64,000 nt of DNA from Schaalia odontolytica (lineage in GTDB: Bacteria; Actinomycetota; Actinomycetes; Actinomycetales; Actinomycetaceae), in NCBI RefSeq assembly GCF_002847525.1, contig NZ_PKKM01000002.1, positions 1 through 64,000 on the forward strand. Direction: 5' to 3'. Both the position numbers and the translations under genes were made by a program. Below the pieces are notes generated by a model, which worked only from the letters and a program-made list of their open reading frames with translations, was not told the origin of the DNA and made no database searches. Position 1 is the stretch's first letter, and the number at the start of each line of letters is the position of its first letter. Positions 17,771 through 25,930 of this stretch are shown in pieces.

Positions 17771-19284
17771 GCGACTTCTCCGTTCGCTTCTTCCTGGCCG
17801 ACGGTGGCCAGTTCCATGATGTTTTCTTGGGTGGCGTCCTCGTTGTTGAGGGTGCCGATGATGCGGCCGTGGGCCATGACAGCGATGCGGTTAGCCAGGC
17901 GCAGAACCTCGGGCAGCTCCGAGGAAATCACGATGATGGCCTTGCCCTGCTTCGCCAGGTCCTCGAGCAGCGTGTAGATCTCATCCTTCGCGCCCACGTC
18001 GATGCCGCGCGTCGGCTCGTCGAAGATCAGGATGTCGGTATCACGTTCCAGCCACTTGGCCACGACGACCTTCTGCTGGTTACCGCCCGAGAGGCTACGC
18101 AGCTCAACGTCCACGGAGGGGGTACGGGTACGCAGCTTCGCCACGTAGTCCTTGGCAACTTCGCGCAGCTTCTTCGTCGCGACGACGGTCGCGGTGCTGA
18201 AGTGGCCCATCGCAGCCATACCCGTGTTGAAAGAGATGTCCTTGTCGAGGAGCAGGCCGTACTGCTTGCGGTCCTCGGACAGGTAGCCGATGCCGTTCTT
18301 CACGGCGTCGTTCGCGCCCTTGATGGTGACCTTCTTGCCGTGGACGTAGATATCGCCCGAGGTGTGGGGGTCAGCGCCGAACAGGGCGCGGGCGACCTCG
18401 GTGCGGCCGGCGCCGACCAGGCCCGCGAAGCCGAAGATTTCGCCCTTCTTGACCTCGAAGGACACGTCGTGAACAGCCTTGACGGTCGACAGGTGCTCGA
18501 CGCGCAGGACGGCCTCGTCGGACAGCGGCTTGGTGGTGGGGCGCGCGTCCGCGGGGACCTCGCGGCCGACCATCATCTTGACGACCTCGCTCATGGGGGT
18601 CGAGGCCGTGTCCACCGTGCCGATGTACTTGCCATCGCGCAGGACCGAGATGCGGTTGGTGAGCTCGGTGAGCTCGGGCATGCGGTGCGTGATGAAGATC
18701 AGGCCGGTCGTCGGGCACACGAAGTCGCGCACCAGCTCGAACAGGGACTCAGTCTCGGTCGTGGTCAGAGGAGCCGTGGGCTCATCCATGACCAGGATCT
18801 TCGAGTCGAAGGACAGCGCACGCGCAATTTCCACCATCTGCAGGCGCGCGACCGGCAGGTCACGGCAGTAGGCGGTGGGATCGATGTCCATGTTGAGGCG
18901 CTCGAACAGCTCACGCGCATCACGAACCATCTTGCGGTCGTCGACGTATCCAAACTTGGACGTGCCGGGTCGGCCGATGTACAGGTTCTGGGCGACGGTC
19001 AGGTCAGGAACGATGTTGAGTTCCTGGTGGATGATCGACAGGCCGAGGTCACGCGCGTGCTCCGGCGACTGAATGTCGACCTTCTCTCCCTGCAGCCAGA
19101 TCTCGCCGCCCGGGTCGGACTTGTGGATACCGGTGAGCACCTTCATGAGCGTGGACTTGCCCGCTCCGTTCTCACCGCAGAGACCCAAGACTTCACCGGG
19201 TCGAAGGTCGAGGTCCACGTCGGACAGCGCCTTCACACCGGGGAACGTCTTTGAGATCCCCTTTAGCTCTAGTAAGTTCGTCAC
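17767..19284 (-). CDS. Sugar ABC importer ATPase with two nucleotide-binding domains (RbsA-like)
   Basis: The 505-residue protein has two ABC domains. The first has Walker A GENGAGKST and Walker B ILVMDEPTA. The second has a degenerate P-loop, GLVGAGRTE, and the signature LSGGNQQKVVVAKWL with LIFDEPTRG. Unequal sites are normal for RbsA/MglA-type proteins. The GTG start at 19284 is preceded by AAGGGG. It is the first gene of the fucose operon, and a LacI-type operator lies about 60 bases upstream. Confidence 0.92.
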   Translation of the reverse strand: MTNLLELKGISKTFPGVKALSDVDLDLRPGEVLGLCGENGAGKSTLMKVLTGIHKSDPGGEIWLQGEKVDIQSPEHARDLGLSIIHQELNIVPDLTVAQNLYIGRPGTSKFGYVDDRKMVRDARELFERLNMDIDPTAYCRDLPVARLQMVEIARALSFDSKILVMDEPTAPLTTTETESLFELVRDFVCPTTGLIFITHRMPELTELTNRISVLRDGKYIGTVDTASTPMSEVVKMMVGREVPADARPTTKPLSDEAVLRVEHLSTVKAVHDVSFEVKKGEIFGFAGLVGAGRTEVARALFGADPHTSGDIYVHGKKVTIKGANDAVKNGIGYLSEDRKQYGLLLDKDISFNTGMAAMGHFSTATVVATKKLREVAKDYVAKLRTRTPSVDVELRSLSGGNQQKVVVAKWLERDTDILIFDEPTRGIDVGAKDEIYTLLEDLAKQGKAIIVISSELPEVLRLANRIAVMAHGRIIGTLNNEDATQENIMELATVGQEEANGEVA

Positions 19285-19342
19285 TTCTCACCCCTTGGGT
19301 ACCAGTAACTTCTCTGTTTCTGGAGTTTGCTCCCCCGGCTTC

Positions 19343-19354
19343 GTTAACGCTAAC
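19343..19354. promoter_or_regulatory. Candidate LacI-type operator upstream of the fucose operon
   Basis: GTTAACGCTAAC is an imperfect dyad (GTTA and TAAC arms around ACGC), like many LacI-family sites that have a central CG. It lies 59 bases before the start of the importer operon. The operon's own LacI protein is the obvious candidate to bind it. I could not place the -35/-10 pair with confidence. Confidence 0.5.
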
Positions 19355-19473
19355 GGTCACTGTTCCGGAGGATCGCCCTCTTCGGCGTCCTCTTAAGAGT
19401 AGAGCATCACAGTGTTCCGCGCGACCCAAATGTCTGCGCATGTAATCAAATCGTAACCGAATGTCAGGACGAT

Positions 19474-19830
19474 TCAGTCTGACATTTCCGCACCATCCTG
19501 CAGTTTTTCAATGACTGAAAGCGCGACACCGTCCAACCACTCCTGCTCCACCACGCAGTTGTTGATCAATACTTTTCCGCGTGTCGGATCGTGAGGGATC
19601 CCCTCTCGCTCCCACTCCAAAATTCCCTCACCTCGTACAGTTGTCGGGAAAGTTCCGTGAACGTTCACGACGCGCCACCACGGGACACCACCGCCCCAGT
19701 CATGCATGATCCGCCCGACGACGCGCGGACCGGTACCGACCGCACGGGCGATCATGCCGTACGTGGCTACACGCCCCTCAGGGATTTCCTCTACGACCCG
19801 CAGGACGGCCTCGACGAGTTCTTCTCTCAC
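19474..19830 (-). CDS. Alkyltransferase-like protein (MGMT DNA-binding fold, no catalytic Cys)
   Basis: The 118-residue protein matches the C-terminal domain of O6-alkylguanine-DNA alkyltransferases: IPEGRVATYGMIARAVG is the DNA-binding helix-turn-helix region and VGRIMHDW follows. Where a repair enzyme has PCHRV it has PWWRV, so the acceptor cysteine is replaced by tryptophan. This is the mark of alkyltransferase-like proteins, which bind alkylated guanine and hand it to nucleotide excision repair. The start is a GTG with GAGGAG some eleven bases upstream. It is a stand-alone gene between the fucose operon and an unknown gene. Confidence 0.82.
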   Translation of the reverse strand: MREELVEAVLRVVEEIPEGRVATYGMIARAVGTGPRVVGRIMHDWGGGVPWWRVVNVHGTFPTTVRGEGILEWEREGIPHDPTRGKVLINNCVVEQEWLDGVALSVIEKLQDGAEMSD

Positions 19831-19879
19831 AGCTCTATTTTCTCCTCACCCGCACACGACGCGTCATAACGCACAGCAG

Positions 19880-21121
19880 TCACAACTCGATCATCTTCTC
19901 CACGGCCCACAGGACCACCTTCGGGTCTATCGGCACCACGGGCAGGTCGGTGAGCGCCACAGGCGCACACGCCCCCTCAGGCAGCTCACACCGGGGTCGG
20001 CCAGCGGTTCCCTCTTCCACTGCCACGTCTGCGCTTGTCACACCCCTCGCATGACGCGCCACCCCGGCACTGTCCGCGCGGTCCTCTTGTTCTTCCCCGG
20101 CCTCGTCCCACATAGCCGGCACGTGAGGTGGGCCGCTCGGGGGCTCCCACTCCCCCACCATCGCTTCGTCGCTGGGCGGCTGCCAGCGATCCGCTCCCGT
20201 TTCTTTCCGGTATGCGTGCCCCACCTGATACGCCATTCCACCAGCATCGAGCACGCGCAGCTCCGCACAGTTCTCAGTCCACGCCGAGTCGTAGCGCATG
20301 CAGGTGATCGCGAGCGCATGGAAGTCTGCCGCACGCAGAGCATCGCCGAGGGGCGACCCTTCCGGAGCGACGGCACCGAGCTCCGTCAGCTGTTTGTATG
20401 TCCGCCACAGAGGCCGTGACCCGATGGGCATACTTCCCCTTGAGAGCCACCGCAATCCGTCAACATCCCCCGTGCGGGGCCCGAGGCGGGTGAAACCGCG
20501 GACGAAACCAACAACTTCATCGGGAAGGATGTCGTCGACCGTCACAGTCTTACCCCGATGAATCTCAACCAGAGCACGCTGTTTATTGAGCCACACACGC
20601 ATCAGGCGCGGGCGCTGCCCAGAACGTGAATGAAGTGCCCACACGTCGAGGCACAGATCCGCCCAGGTGCGCGGGCTAAGAATCTGCACCGGATCATCTA
20701 TGTCCATAGGGGTGCTCAGCATCTCGTCGTAGAGATCCTGGCGAAGTGTCGCTTTTCCGAGCTGACTGGCGTGGAAACGTTTCGGGAAGGGGTCACTTGT
20801 CTGGGGAGCTCCCCACAGGCTCATGGCGGTGACGATACGCATTTCGTCGCTGGCGTCGCGGGGCATCTCATTCCAGCGCTTCCACGCTCGGGCACGAGCC
20901 TGGAGATTGTCCGGCTGCCGATCCTCCCGCTCACCCTTGCTGCGAGGAGTTGAGGGGCGCGGGATGGCTTTCTGCGCTGCTGCTTCTCGCGGGTGCCGCC
21001 GACGTTCAGCGGCTTGTCGCCTCCTGAGCCACCATGCGCCAATCCCCGAGAACACCCAATAGAGGACCACGATGATCAGCAGAATCCAGCTGGTGGACAG
21101 CTCGTGACCGAATAGCCTCAT
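19880..21121 (-). CDS. Uncharacterised protein with one N-terminal membrane segment
   Basis: I do not recognise this 413-residue protein. Residues 10-31 form a single hydrophobic segment, followed by a strongly basic stretch (RRRQAAERRRHPR), so the bulk is probably cytoplasmic. A folded region spans about 75-290, with tryptophan-rich parts such as WADLCLDVWALHSRSG. Residues 310-390 are acidic and low in complexity, and the C-terminus is hydrophobic. GGGGGAG lies close to the ATG. A CCCCGGCCTCGTCC copy of the repeat family lies in frame at 20095-20108 in the low-complexity part. It stands alone before the tRNA-Asn gene. Confidence 0.65.
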   Translation of the reverse strand: MRLFGHELSTSWILLIIVVLYWVFSGIGAWWLRRRQAAERRRHPREAAAQKAIPRPSTPRSKGEREDRQPDNLQARARAWKRWNEMPRDASDEMRIVTAMSLWGAPQTSDPFPKRFHASQLGKATLRQDLYDEMLSTPMDIDDPVQILSPRTWADLCLDVWALHSRSGQRPRLMRVWLNKQRALVEIHRGKTVTVDDILPDEVVGFVRGFTRLGPRTGDVDGLRWLSRGSMPIGSRPLWRTYKQLTELGAVAPEGSPLGDALRAADFHALAITCMRYDSAWTENCAELRVLDAGGMAYQVGHAYRKETGADRWQPPSDEAMVGEWEPPSGPPHVPAMWDEAGEEQEDRADSAGVARHARGVTSADVAVEEGTAGRPRCELPEGACAPVALTDLPVVPIDPKVVLWAVEKMIEL

Positions 21122-21157
21122 ACTCCCCCGTCACAGGTACACAGCGAGAAACAAAAA

Positions 21158-21182
21158 GCCCCGAGTTCGAAGAACTCGGGGC
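21158..21182 (-). terminator. Terminator of tRNA-Asn
   Basis: GCCCCGAGTTC and GAACTCGGGGC form a perfect 11-bp stem with a three-base loop, followed on the minus strand by five T. It begins five bases past the 3' end of the tRNA gene. Confidence 0.88.
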
Positions 21183-21187
21183 ATCTG

Positions 21188-21259
21188 CTCCTGCGACTGG
21201 ATTCGAACCAGTAACCGTCCGATTAACAGTCGGATGCTCTGCCGTTGAGCTACGCAGGA
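21188..21259 (-). tRNA. tRNA-Asn (GTT)
   Basis: The 72-base gene folds as a cloverleaf: acceptor TCCTGCG with CGCAGGA, anticodon loop CTGTTAA giving GTT, and T-loop GGTTCGAATCC. The discriminator is G, and CCA is not encoded. Confidence 0.95.
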
Positions 21260-21367
21260 TTGCGACAAGAGAAGATAGTAGCAGAGACTATTCGGAACTG
21301 GCAAGCCAAATACGGGCCTCCAGCTATGCTGCGCGTCACTGGTATCCGACTTCCCCGCCTGGGGCGT

Positions 21368-22162
21368 TCACTCCCACGTGGGATTCCGGATGTCCAGTCC
21401 CTGCCGCCTCGCGACGCACTCGATCGCGTCGGCAAGCCACTGTGCGAAGCCAACCTGCTGCGAATCGTAGTGTTCGCGGAATCGTTCGTCGTGGATGTAC
21501 CCGCGCGACATGATGTAGTGCTTGGCAGGCGTGACAGGAAAGAACTCACTGAGAGCTTCTCTATGTTCCTCAACGAGGCCGTCCGCCCTCTCGCTGTCAG
21601 GGGCGACACCATCGCGAATTGCGTCGATCATCCTGCGTTCGATGTCGTGGAATCGCTCAGAGTTCTGACGCCATTCCGCAGCGCGCCACGCGGCTGTACG
21701 CCTGCGCGATTCACGCCAGTCATCGGTATCTCCGTAGCGTTCTTCGGCCTCGTTCTGGTGAGCCGCAAAGTCGGCGTCTCCCAGGATCTTCCCGACCTCT
21801 TCCAAGGTGAGCTCGTTGTCATTCATTGCATCCTCCAACAGTGTATCCAGTGCTTCGATCATTGCGTCTGTTTCGCGACGCTGAGCAAGAAGGCTCTCTC
21901 TTTGCCTCTTGAGGTGTTCGATCTCAGAGTCTCCACAGTCGAGGAGAGCCTTGATGTCCATCAGCTTCATCCCCGTCGCCCGGTAGATGACAATCCTCTG
22001 GACACGCACGCAGTCCTCGCGCGAATAGAGCCGGTAGTTCGACCAGCTCCGCGCGGCGGGAGCGAGAAGGCCCTGTGCCTCCCAGTGGCGCAACGTTCGC
22101 ACCGTCAGCGAGAATCGCTCAGCGACCTCCCCGACCGTGTAGAGAGTGGTGTCGTTACTCAT
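21368..22162 (-). CDS. MerR-family regulator with TipAS-like ligand domain
   Basis: The 264-residue protein has a MerR DNA-binding domain (about 7-75: YTVGEVAERFSLTVRTLRHW), a dimerisation coiled coil (about 78-110), and a C-terminal domain with FHDIERRM and HREALSEFF like the TipAS thiopeptide-binding domain. An internal ATG (residue 113, position 21826) has a perfect GGAGG five bases upstream, so a 152-residue ligand-domain-only product could be made, as in Streptomyces tipA. The promoter has the elongated spacer and dyad of MerR-activated genes. No target gene other than itself is evident. Ligand identity is unknown; a peptide antibiotic is the family precedent. Confidence 0.85.
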   Translation of the reverse strand: MSNDTTLYTVGEVAERFSLTVRTLRHWEAQGLLAPAARSWSNYRLYSREDCVRVQRIVIYRATGMKLMDIKALLDCGDSEIEHLKRQRESLLAQRRETDAMIEALDTLLEDAMNDNELTLEEVGKILGDADFAAHQNEAEERYGDTDDWRESRRRTAAWRAAEWRQNSERFHDIERRMIDAIRDGVAPDSERADGLVEEHREALSEFFPVTPAKHYIMSRGYIHDERFREHYDSQQVGFAQWLADAIECVARRQGLDIRNPTWE

Positions 22163-22170
22163 GACATTGA

Positions 22171-22201
22171 TTCTGACCCCTGACGCCGCGTCATGGTCAA
22201 G
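22171..22201 (-). promoter_or_regulatory. MerR-type autoregulated promoter with 19-bp spacer
   Basis: On the minus strand -35 TTGACC (22196-22201) and -10 CAGAAT (22171-22176) are separated by 19 bases. The spacer holds the perfect dyad TGACGCGGCGTCA (22182-22194). This is the standard layout for MerR-activated promoters. The -10 ends seven bases before the ATG, so the message may be leaderless. Confidence 0.8.
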
Positions 22202-22299
22202 CGGAAAAAAATTCCCGTGTCGCGGTCACGTGAAAACACACCAGAGCACGCGGGCCCGCCGATCGGGCACGCAGATGTCCCTGACCTGGCAGTCTGGCG

Positions 22300-22385
22300 A
22301 TCCGGATAGGTTACGACGATCCGGATAGGTAAATAAGCTATCCGGATGCTCATAACCTATCCAGATAGCAACAACCTATCCGTAT
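22300..22385. repeat. 19-bp-periodic dyad array, copy 1
   Basis: Two forward sites like ATCCGGATAGGTTA (22300, 22319) face three inverted sites ending at 22347, 22366 and 22385. Every step is exactly 19 bp (14-bp site plus 5-bp spacer). The innermost pair makes a 29-bp dyad with a one-base centre and one mismatched pair. Outer sites are degenerate (CCAGAT, CCGTAT). It lies between the MerR gene and rplL, in a 733-base stretch with no gene. Copy 2 at 36750 has the same geometry. Confidence 0.9.
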
Positions 22386-22460
22386 ACACAGCATGCGAGG
22401 AAGCCGTTGCACGAAGCTCCACTGCCCCCGAGTGACGACGGAGACACATAACAGAAATTC

Positions 22461-22563
22461 CGCATGCAATTCGATTGCATGAACTTTCAATAAAGTCCAG
22501 AAACGTTGCAATTCCAACGATGCCAATTCAAATACTGAAATAGTGACGGAGGAATTGCATGCG
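22461..22563. repeat. Long inverted repeat with internal hairpin, copy 1
   Basis: CGCATGCAATTC (22461-22472) pairs perfectly with GAATTGCATGCG (22552-22563) across 79 bases. Inside, ACTTT and AAAGT (22483-22496) form a small hairpin followed at once by CCAGAAACGTTG. Copy 2 at 36899 keeps this order but with different arm and hairpin bases. It begins 75 bases after the 19-bp array. It could be a structured RNA or a DNA cruciform; no coding frame is supported. Confidence 0.8.
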
Positions 22564-22613
22564 AAAGTGCTGGACGCACAATAGCCGCGTCAACCAGACC
22601 GTAGTGCCCGTGG

Positions 22614-22708
22614 GCGGTGGCAGGGCCAGGCCGCGGTGCTGGTCGGCGGCGGCAGGGCCAGGCCGCGGTGCTGGTCGGCGGCGGCAGGGCCAGGCCGCGG
22701 CGCGGACG
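22614..22708. repeat. GC-rich tandem repeat, 32-bp unit, about three copies
   Basis: A 32-bp unit containing GGCAGGGCCAGGCCGCGGTG is repeated nearly perfectly from about 22614 to 22708, the last copy diverging after CCGCGG. The unit length is not a multiple of three, and no gene covers it. It lies between the inverted repeat and the rplL terminator. Confidence 0.75.
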
Positions 22709-22815
22709 GCTCGCGGGCGGGCCGCCGCCCACGGGCGCACCAAGCAGCCCGGGCCCTCCGGCGCCCGGAACACCAGTGGCGCCACAAGCAACAAAACGCA
22801 CCCCCACGCATGCGG

Positions 22816-22847
22816 AAACCCCGCCCCGCAGATGCGGGACGGGGTTT
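22816..22847 (-). terminator. Terminator of the rplJL transcript
   Basis: AAACCCCGCCCCGCA pairs with TGCGGGACGGGGTTT; on the minus strand the stem closes with GGGGTTT. It lies 49 bases past the rplL stop. Confidence 0.8.
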
Positions 22848-22895
22848 CGCCCACCCAGTCGGGTGGAGAAGTCTGAACGATTCAGACGGGGAAAG

Positions 22896-23285
<390 letters not shown>

Positions 23286-23368
23286 CCTTCCTAATTGGCC
23301 TGCACGAGTGCAGATTGTTGGGTAGTTTCACGCAGCCGGGGTGGCGGCGTGGAACATGGCCTGTCTCG

Positions 23369-23893
23369 TCAGGCCGCCTCGCCCTGCTGCTTCTCGCGCA
23401 GAGCATCGATGGTGCGCACTGCCTTGACGGGCAGAGCGTTGAATGCGAACGCCGCCTGACCAATCTTGGCCTTGAGGACGCCTGCAGCCTTGGCCAGCAG
23501 GACCTCGCGGGACTCGAGATCGGCAAGCTTCTTGACAGCCTCGGCGCTCAGCTGAGCGCCGTCCATCGCGCCGGACTTCAGCACGAGGGCGGGGTTGTCC
23601 TTAGCAAAATCACGCAGGGTCTTGGCAGCCTCAACGGGCTCGCCGGAGACGAAAGCGATGGCCGTGGGACCCTTGAGGTCCTCAGCCAGGAAGTCGAGAC
23701 CGACCTCCTTGGCCGCCAGGCGCGCCAGCGTGTTCTTTGCCACGGCGTAGGTCGCGTTCTCGCCCAGGCCGCGACGCAGCTGCTTCAGCTGGCCGACGGT
23801 CAGGCCGCGGTACTCGGTCAGCAGGACAGCGTCGGCTGCGCGGAAACGCTCCACGAGCTCGGCAACTGCTGCCACCTTGTCGGACTTCGCCAT
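23369..23893 (-). CDS. rplJ: Ribosomal protein L10
   Basis: The 174-residue protein begins MAKSDKVAAVAELVERFRAA and contains LTEYRGLTVGQLKQLRRGL, the rRNA-binding part; the C-terminal helix anchors L7/L12. ATG 23893 is fixed by AAGGAGG upstream. It heads the rplJL message and is preceded by a leader with a terminator-like stem. In many actinobacteria rplJ lies near rplA; here a five-gene transporter operon lies between. Confidence 0.96.
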   Translation of the reverse strand: MAKSDKVAAVAELVERFRAADAVLLTEYRGLTVGQLKQLRRGLGENATYAVAKNTLARLAAKEVGLDFLAEDLKGPTAIAFVSGEPVEAAKTLRDFAKDNPALVLKSGAMDGAQLSAEAVKKLADLESREVLLAKAAGVLKAKIGQAAFAFNALPVKAVRTIDALREKQQGEAA

Positions 23894-23926
23894 GGTCCTC
23901 CTTCCAGATACGTGACCGTAGGTAAG

Positions 23927-24052
23927 AAAAAACCCGACACGCAGGATCGTGTCGGGCATACGCTCGATTGCAGCACAGGGCTGCTCACTCACCTGCGTTG
24001 GATTTTCCTCCACTAGTGTGGACACCAACGGTCTTCGGCACGGAACAGCTTA
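23927..24052 (-). promoter_or_regulatory. rplJ leader with attenuator (probable L10 leader)
   Basis: On the minus strand -35 TTGCAT (24070-24075) and -10 TAAGCT (24047-24052) are 17 bases apart. The leader then carries CCGAAGACCGTTGGTG and, just before the gene, a perfect 9-bp stem CCCGACACG/CGTGTCGGG (23933-23956) followed by six T. A terminator in front of rplJ implies attenuation. The CCGAAGACC region resembles the L10-binding leader known from other bacteria; a covariance-model search would settle it. Confidence 0.7.
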
Positions 24053-24095
24053 ACAGGCCCCGCAAAGGCATGCAAGCAACGGGGCGAGCATCACA

Positions 24096-24160
24096 GACGA
24101 GGCCGGGGCCGGCCGCGCGCACAGTCCGCCGCTGGGCAGATGCGCGAGGCCGGCCCCACC
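24096..24160 (-). terminator. Hairpin after the ECF/ABC operon, with repeat-family arm
   Basis: GGGGCCGGCCTCGCGC pairs with GCGCGCGGCCGGCCCC on the minus strand directly after the last transporter gene. The distal arm includes GACGAGGCCGGGGC (24096-24109), so the repeat family forms part of this presumed terminator. Confidence 0.6.
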
Positions 24161-24165
24161 ACCAG

Positions 24166-25929
24166 TCAGACGAGCCTCCATCCCGCTGCCCGCGTACGCG
24201 CGTCCCAGAATGCCCGGTATTGGCCATCCGCCTGAGCGTAGAGCTGCTCGTGCGTGCCGATCTGCGCGACACGTCCAGTCTCGCTGAGGACGACGATTTG
24301 GTCGGCCGCGGTGATCGTGTCGAGCTTGTGCGCGATGACGATGAGTGTCGCGTCGCGCCGGAGGGCTGCCATGGCGTCGGTGACGCGGGATTCGTTCTCG
24401 GGGTCGAGGGCGCTCGTGGCCTCGTCGAAGAGGACGACGGGCGCGGCTTTCAGGAGCGCGCGAGCGATGGAGACGCGCTGGCGTTCGCCGCCTGACAGGG
24501 CTCGGCCGGCCTCGCCGACGGGGGTGTCCCAGCCGAGGGGCAGCCGTTCGACGATCTCGTCGACTCCGCTCAGGCGGGCCGCCTCCTCAATGTCGGCCGG
24601 GCTCGCGTCGGGGTTTCCGACGCGCACGTTCGCCTCGAGGGTGTCGTCGAAGAGGTAGACGTCCTGGAAGACGAGGGACAGCTGTGCCATGAGGTCGGCA
24701 GTGTCCCAGTCCCGAACGTCCCCATCGCCAACGAGCACACGTCCGGCGTCCACGTCGTAGAAGCGTGCGATGAGGCGCGCGATGGTGGTCTTGCCACACC
24801 CCGAGGGGCCAACGATTGCCGTCATGGTTCCGGGTTCCACGCGGAAGGACACGCCCTGCAGGACCGGATGGTCGGCCTCGTAGGAGAAGGACACGTCCTC
24901 GAGGGCAACGGACGCGCCTGACGAGGCCGGGGCCTCGTCCCTGCATCGCCCGCCGCTGTGCGTGGGCAGTTCGGGGGCGGAGAGGATGTCGTGGCTGAGG
25001 TCCAGGACGGGGCGCCGGGTCTCGAAGGCGGAGGCGAGCGCCCCGATATCGACGAGGATCTGCGTAAAGCGCAGCAGCAGGCCGATGGAGACGACTGCCT
25101 CCACCGGGCCGACGGTCCCGGCGACCGACAGCCAACCGATCGCGCAGATGAGCGTCACGACGACCGTCTGGGCAGCCATGCCGTTGACGATCTGGCCAAC
25201 CGTCTCCCTCATGAGTGAGCGTCGCGCGGCCACCCCGTATGCGTCCTCAGCTCGTATGAGGGGTTCGTAGGAGGAGGAACGCCCGCACGCGCGCAGGGCA
25301 CCCTGCTTGGTCGCGTATTCGACGATGCGGTGGGACAGCTCGCGAGCGGGAGGCTCTTTCAGGGAAGCCCCGGACTGCAGGCAGCGGCGTGCCACCCACA
25401 CTCCTCCGCCGACGATTGGGATCGCTACCAAGCACACCACCCCGAGCACCGGCGAAAACACGGTGATGCCGACGAGCATCGTCGCCGAGGTGACAATCGC
25501 GGCGATGAGGGGCGAATACATGTGCGCGAAGATCTCGCCCAGGACCATGAGTTCGCGCGAGACGAGGCGGGATGTTTTTCCGGCCGTGTCCGCACGGAAG
25601 GAGCCGAGCGGCAGGGACGCCACCTTGTCGCCGATCGCTCGGTGCATGTTCGACAGGAAGTCGAAGGCCACCGAGTAGGAGCGCATGGCGAGCAGGTACT
25701 CGACGATAAACGAGGCGACGGCACACACGCCCAGCACAACGAGCCAGGCACGCAGGCTCATGCCCCACGCGGGATTTCCCGAGGTCAGAGCAATAGCAGC
25801 CGGGATAAAAGCAACCAGGGAGACTCCGCGCACCACGCCGACGATGCAGGACAGGACGCTCGCCTGGGCGAAGTCGGCTCGTCCCTGCTCGGAGAGGGGT
25901 TCGCGTAGCCGTGAGATGAGGCCGAACAT
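24166..25929 (-). CDS. ABC transporter, fused permease-ATPase (siderophore-importer-like), partner B
   Basis: The 587-residue half-transporter has about six membrane segments (residues 20-300) and an ATPase domain with Walker A GPSGCGKTT, signature LSGGERQRVSIARAL and Walker B VVLFDEATSALD. It forms a heterodimer with the product of the gene one base upstream. The fold is the exporter type, which in IrtAB and YbtPQ works as a siderophore importer. A palindromic repeat copy (24920-24939) is translated in frame as DEAPASS in the linker before the ATPase domain. It is the last gene of the ECF operon. Confidence 0.85.
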   Translation of the reverse strand: MFGLISRLREPLSEQGRADFAQASVLSCIVGVVRGVSLVAFIPAAIALTSGNPAWGMSLRAWLVVLGVCAVASFIVEYLLAMRSYSVAFDFLSNMHRAIGDKVASLPLGSFRADTAGKTSRLVSRELMVLGEIFAHMYSPLIAAIVTSATMLVGITVFSPVLGVVCLVAIPIVGGGVWVARRCLQSGASLKEPPARELSHRIVEYATKQGALRACGRSSSYEPLIRAEDAYGVAARRSLMRETVGQIVNGMAAQTVVVTLICAIGWLSVAGTVGPVEAVVSIGLLLRFTQILVDIGALASAFETRRPVLDLSHDILSAPELPTHSGGRCRDEAPASSGASVALEDVSFSYEADHPVLQGVSFRVEPGTMTAIVGPSGCGKTTIARLIARFYDVDAGRVLVGDGDVRDWDTADLMAQLSLVFQDVYLFDDTLEANVRVGNPDASPADIEEAARLSGVDEIVERLPLGWDTPVGEAGRALSGGERQRVSIARALLKAAPVVLFDEATSALDPENESRVTDAMAALRRDATLIVIAHKLDTITAADQIVVLSETGRVAQIGTHEQLYAQADGQYRAFWDARTRAAGWRLV

Positions 25930-25930
25930 G

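Noticed and set aside
22300..22385. CRISPR array
   Set aside because: Repeats are only 14 bp with 5-bp spacers, they invert in the middle, and no cas gene is nearby.
22600..22720. Small collagen-like coding gene in the 32-bp tandem repeat
   Set aside because: The unit is not a multiple of three, so each copy would shift the frame.
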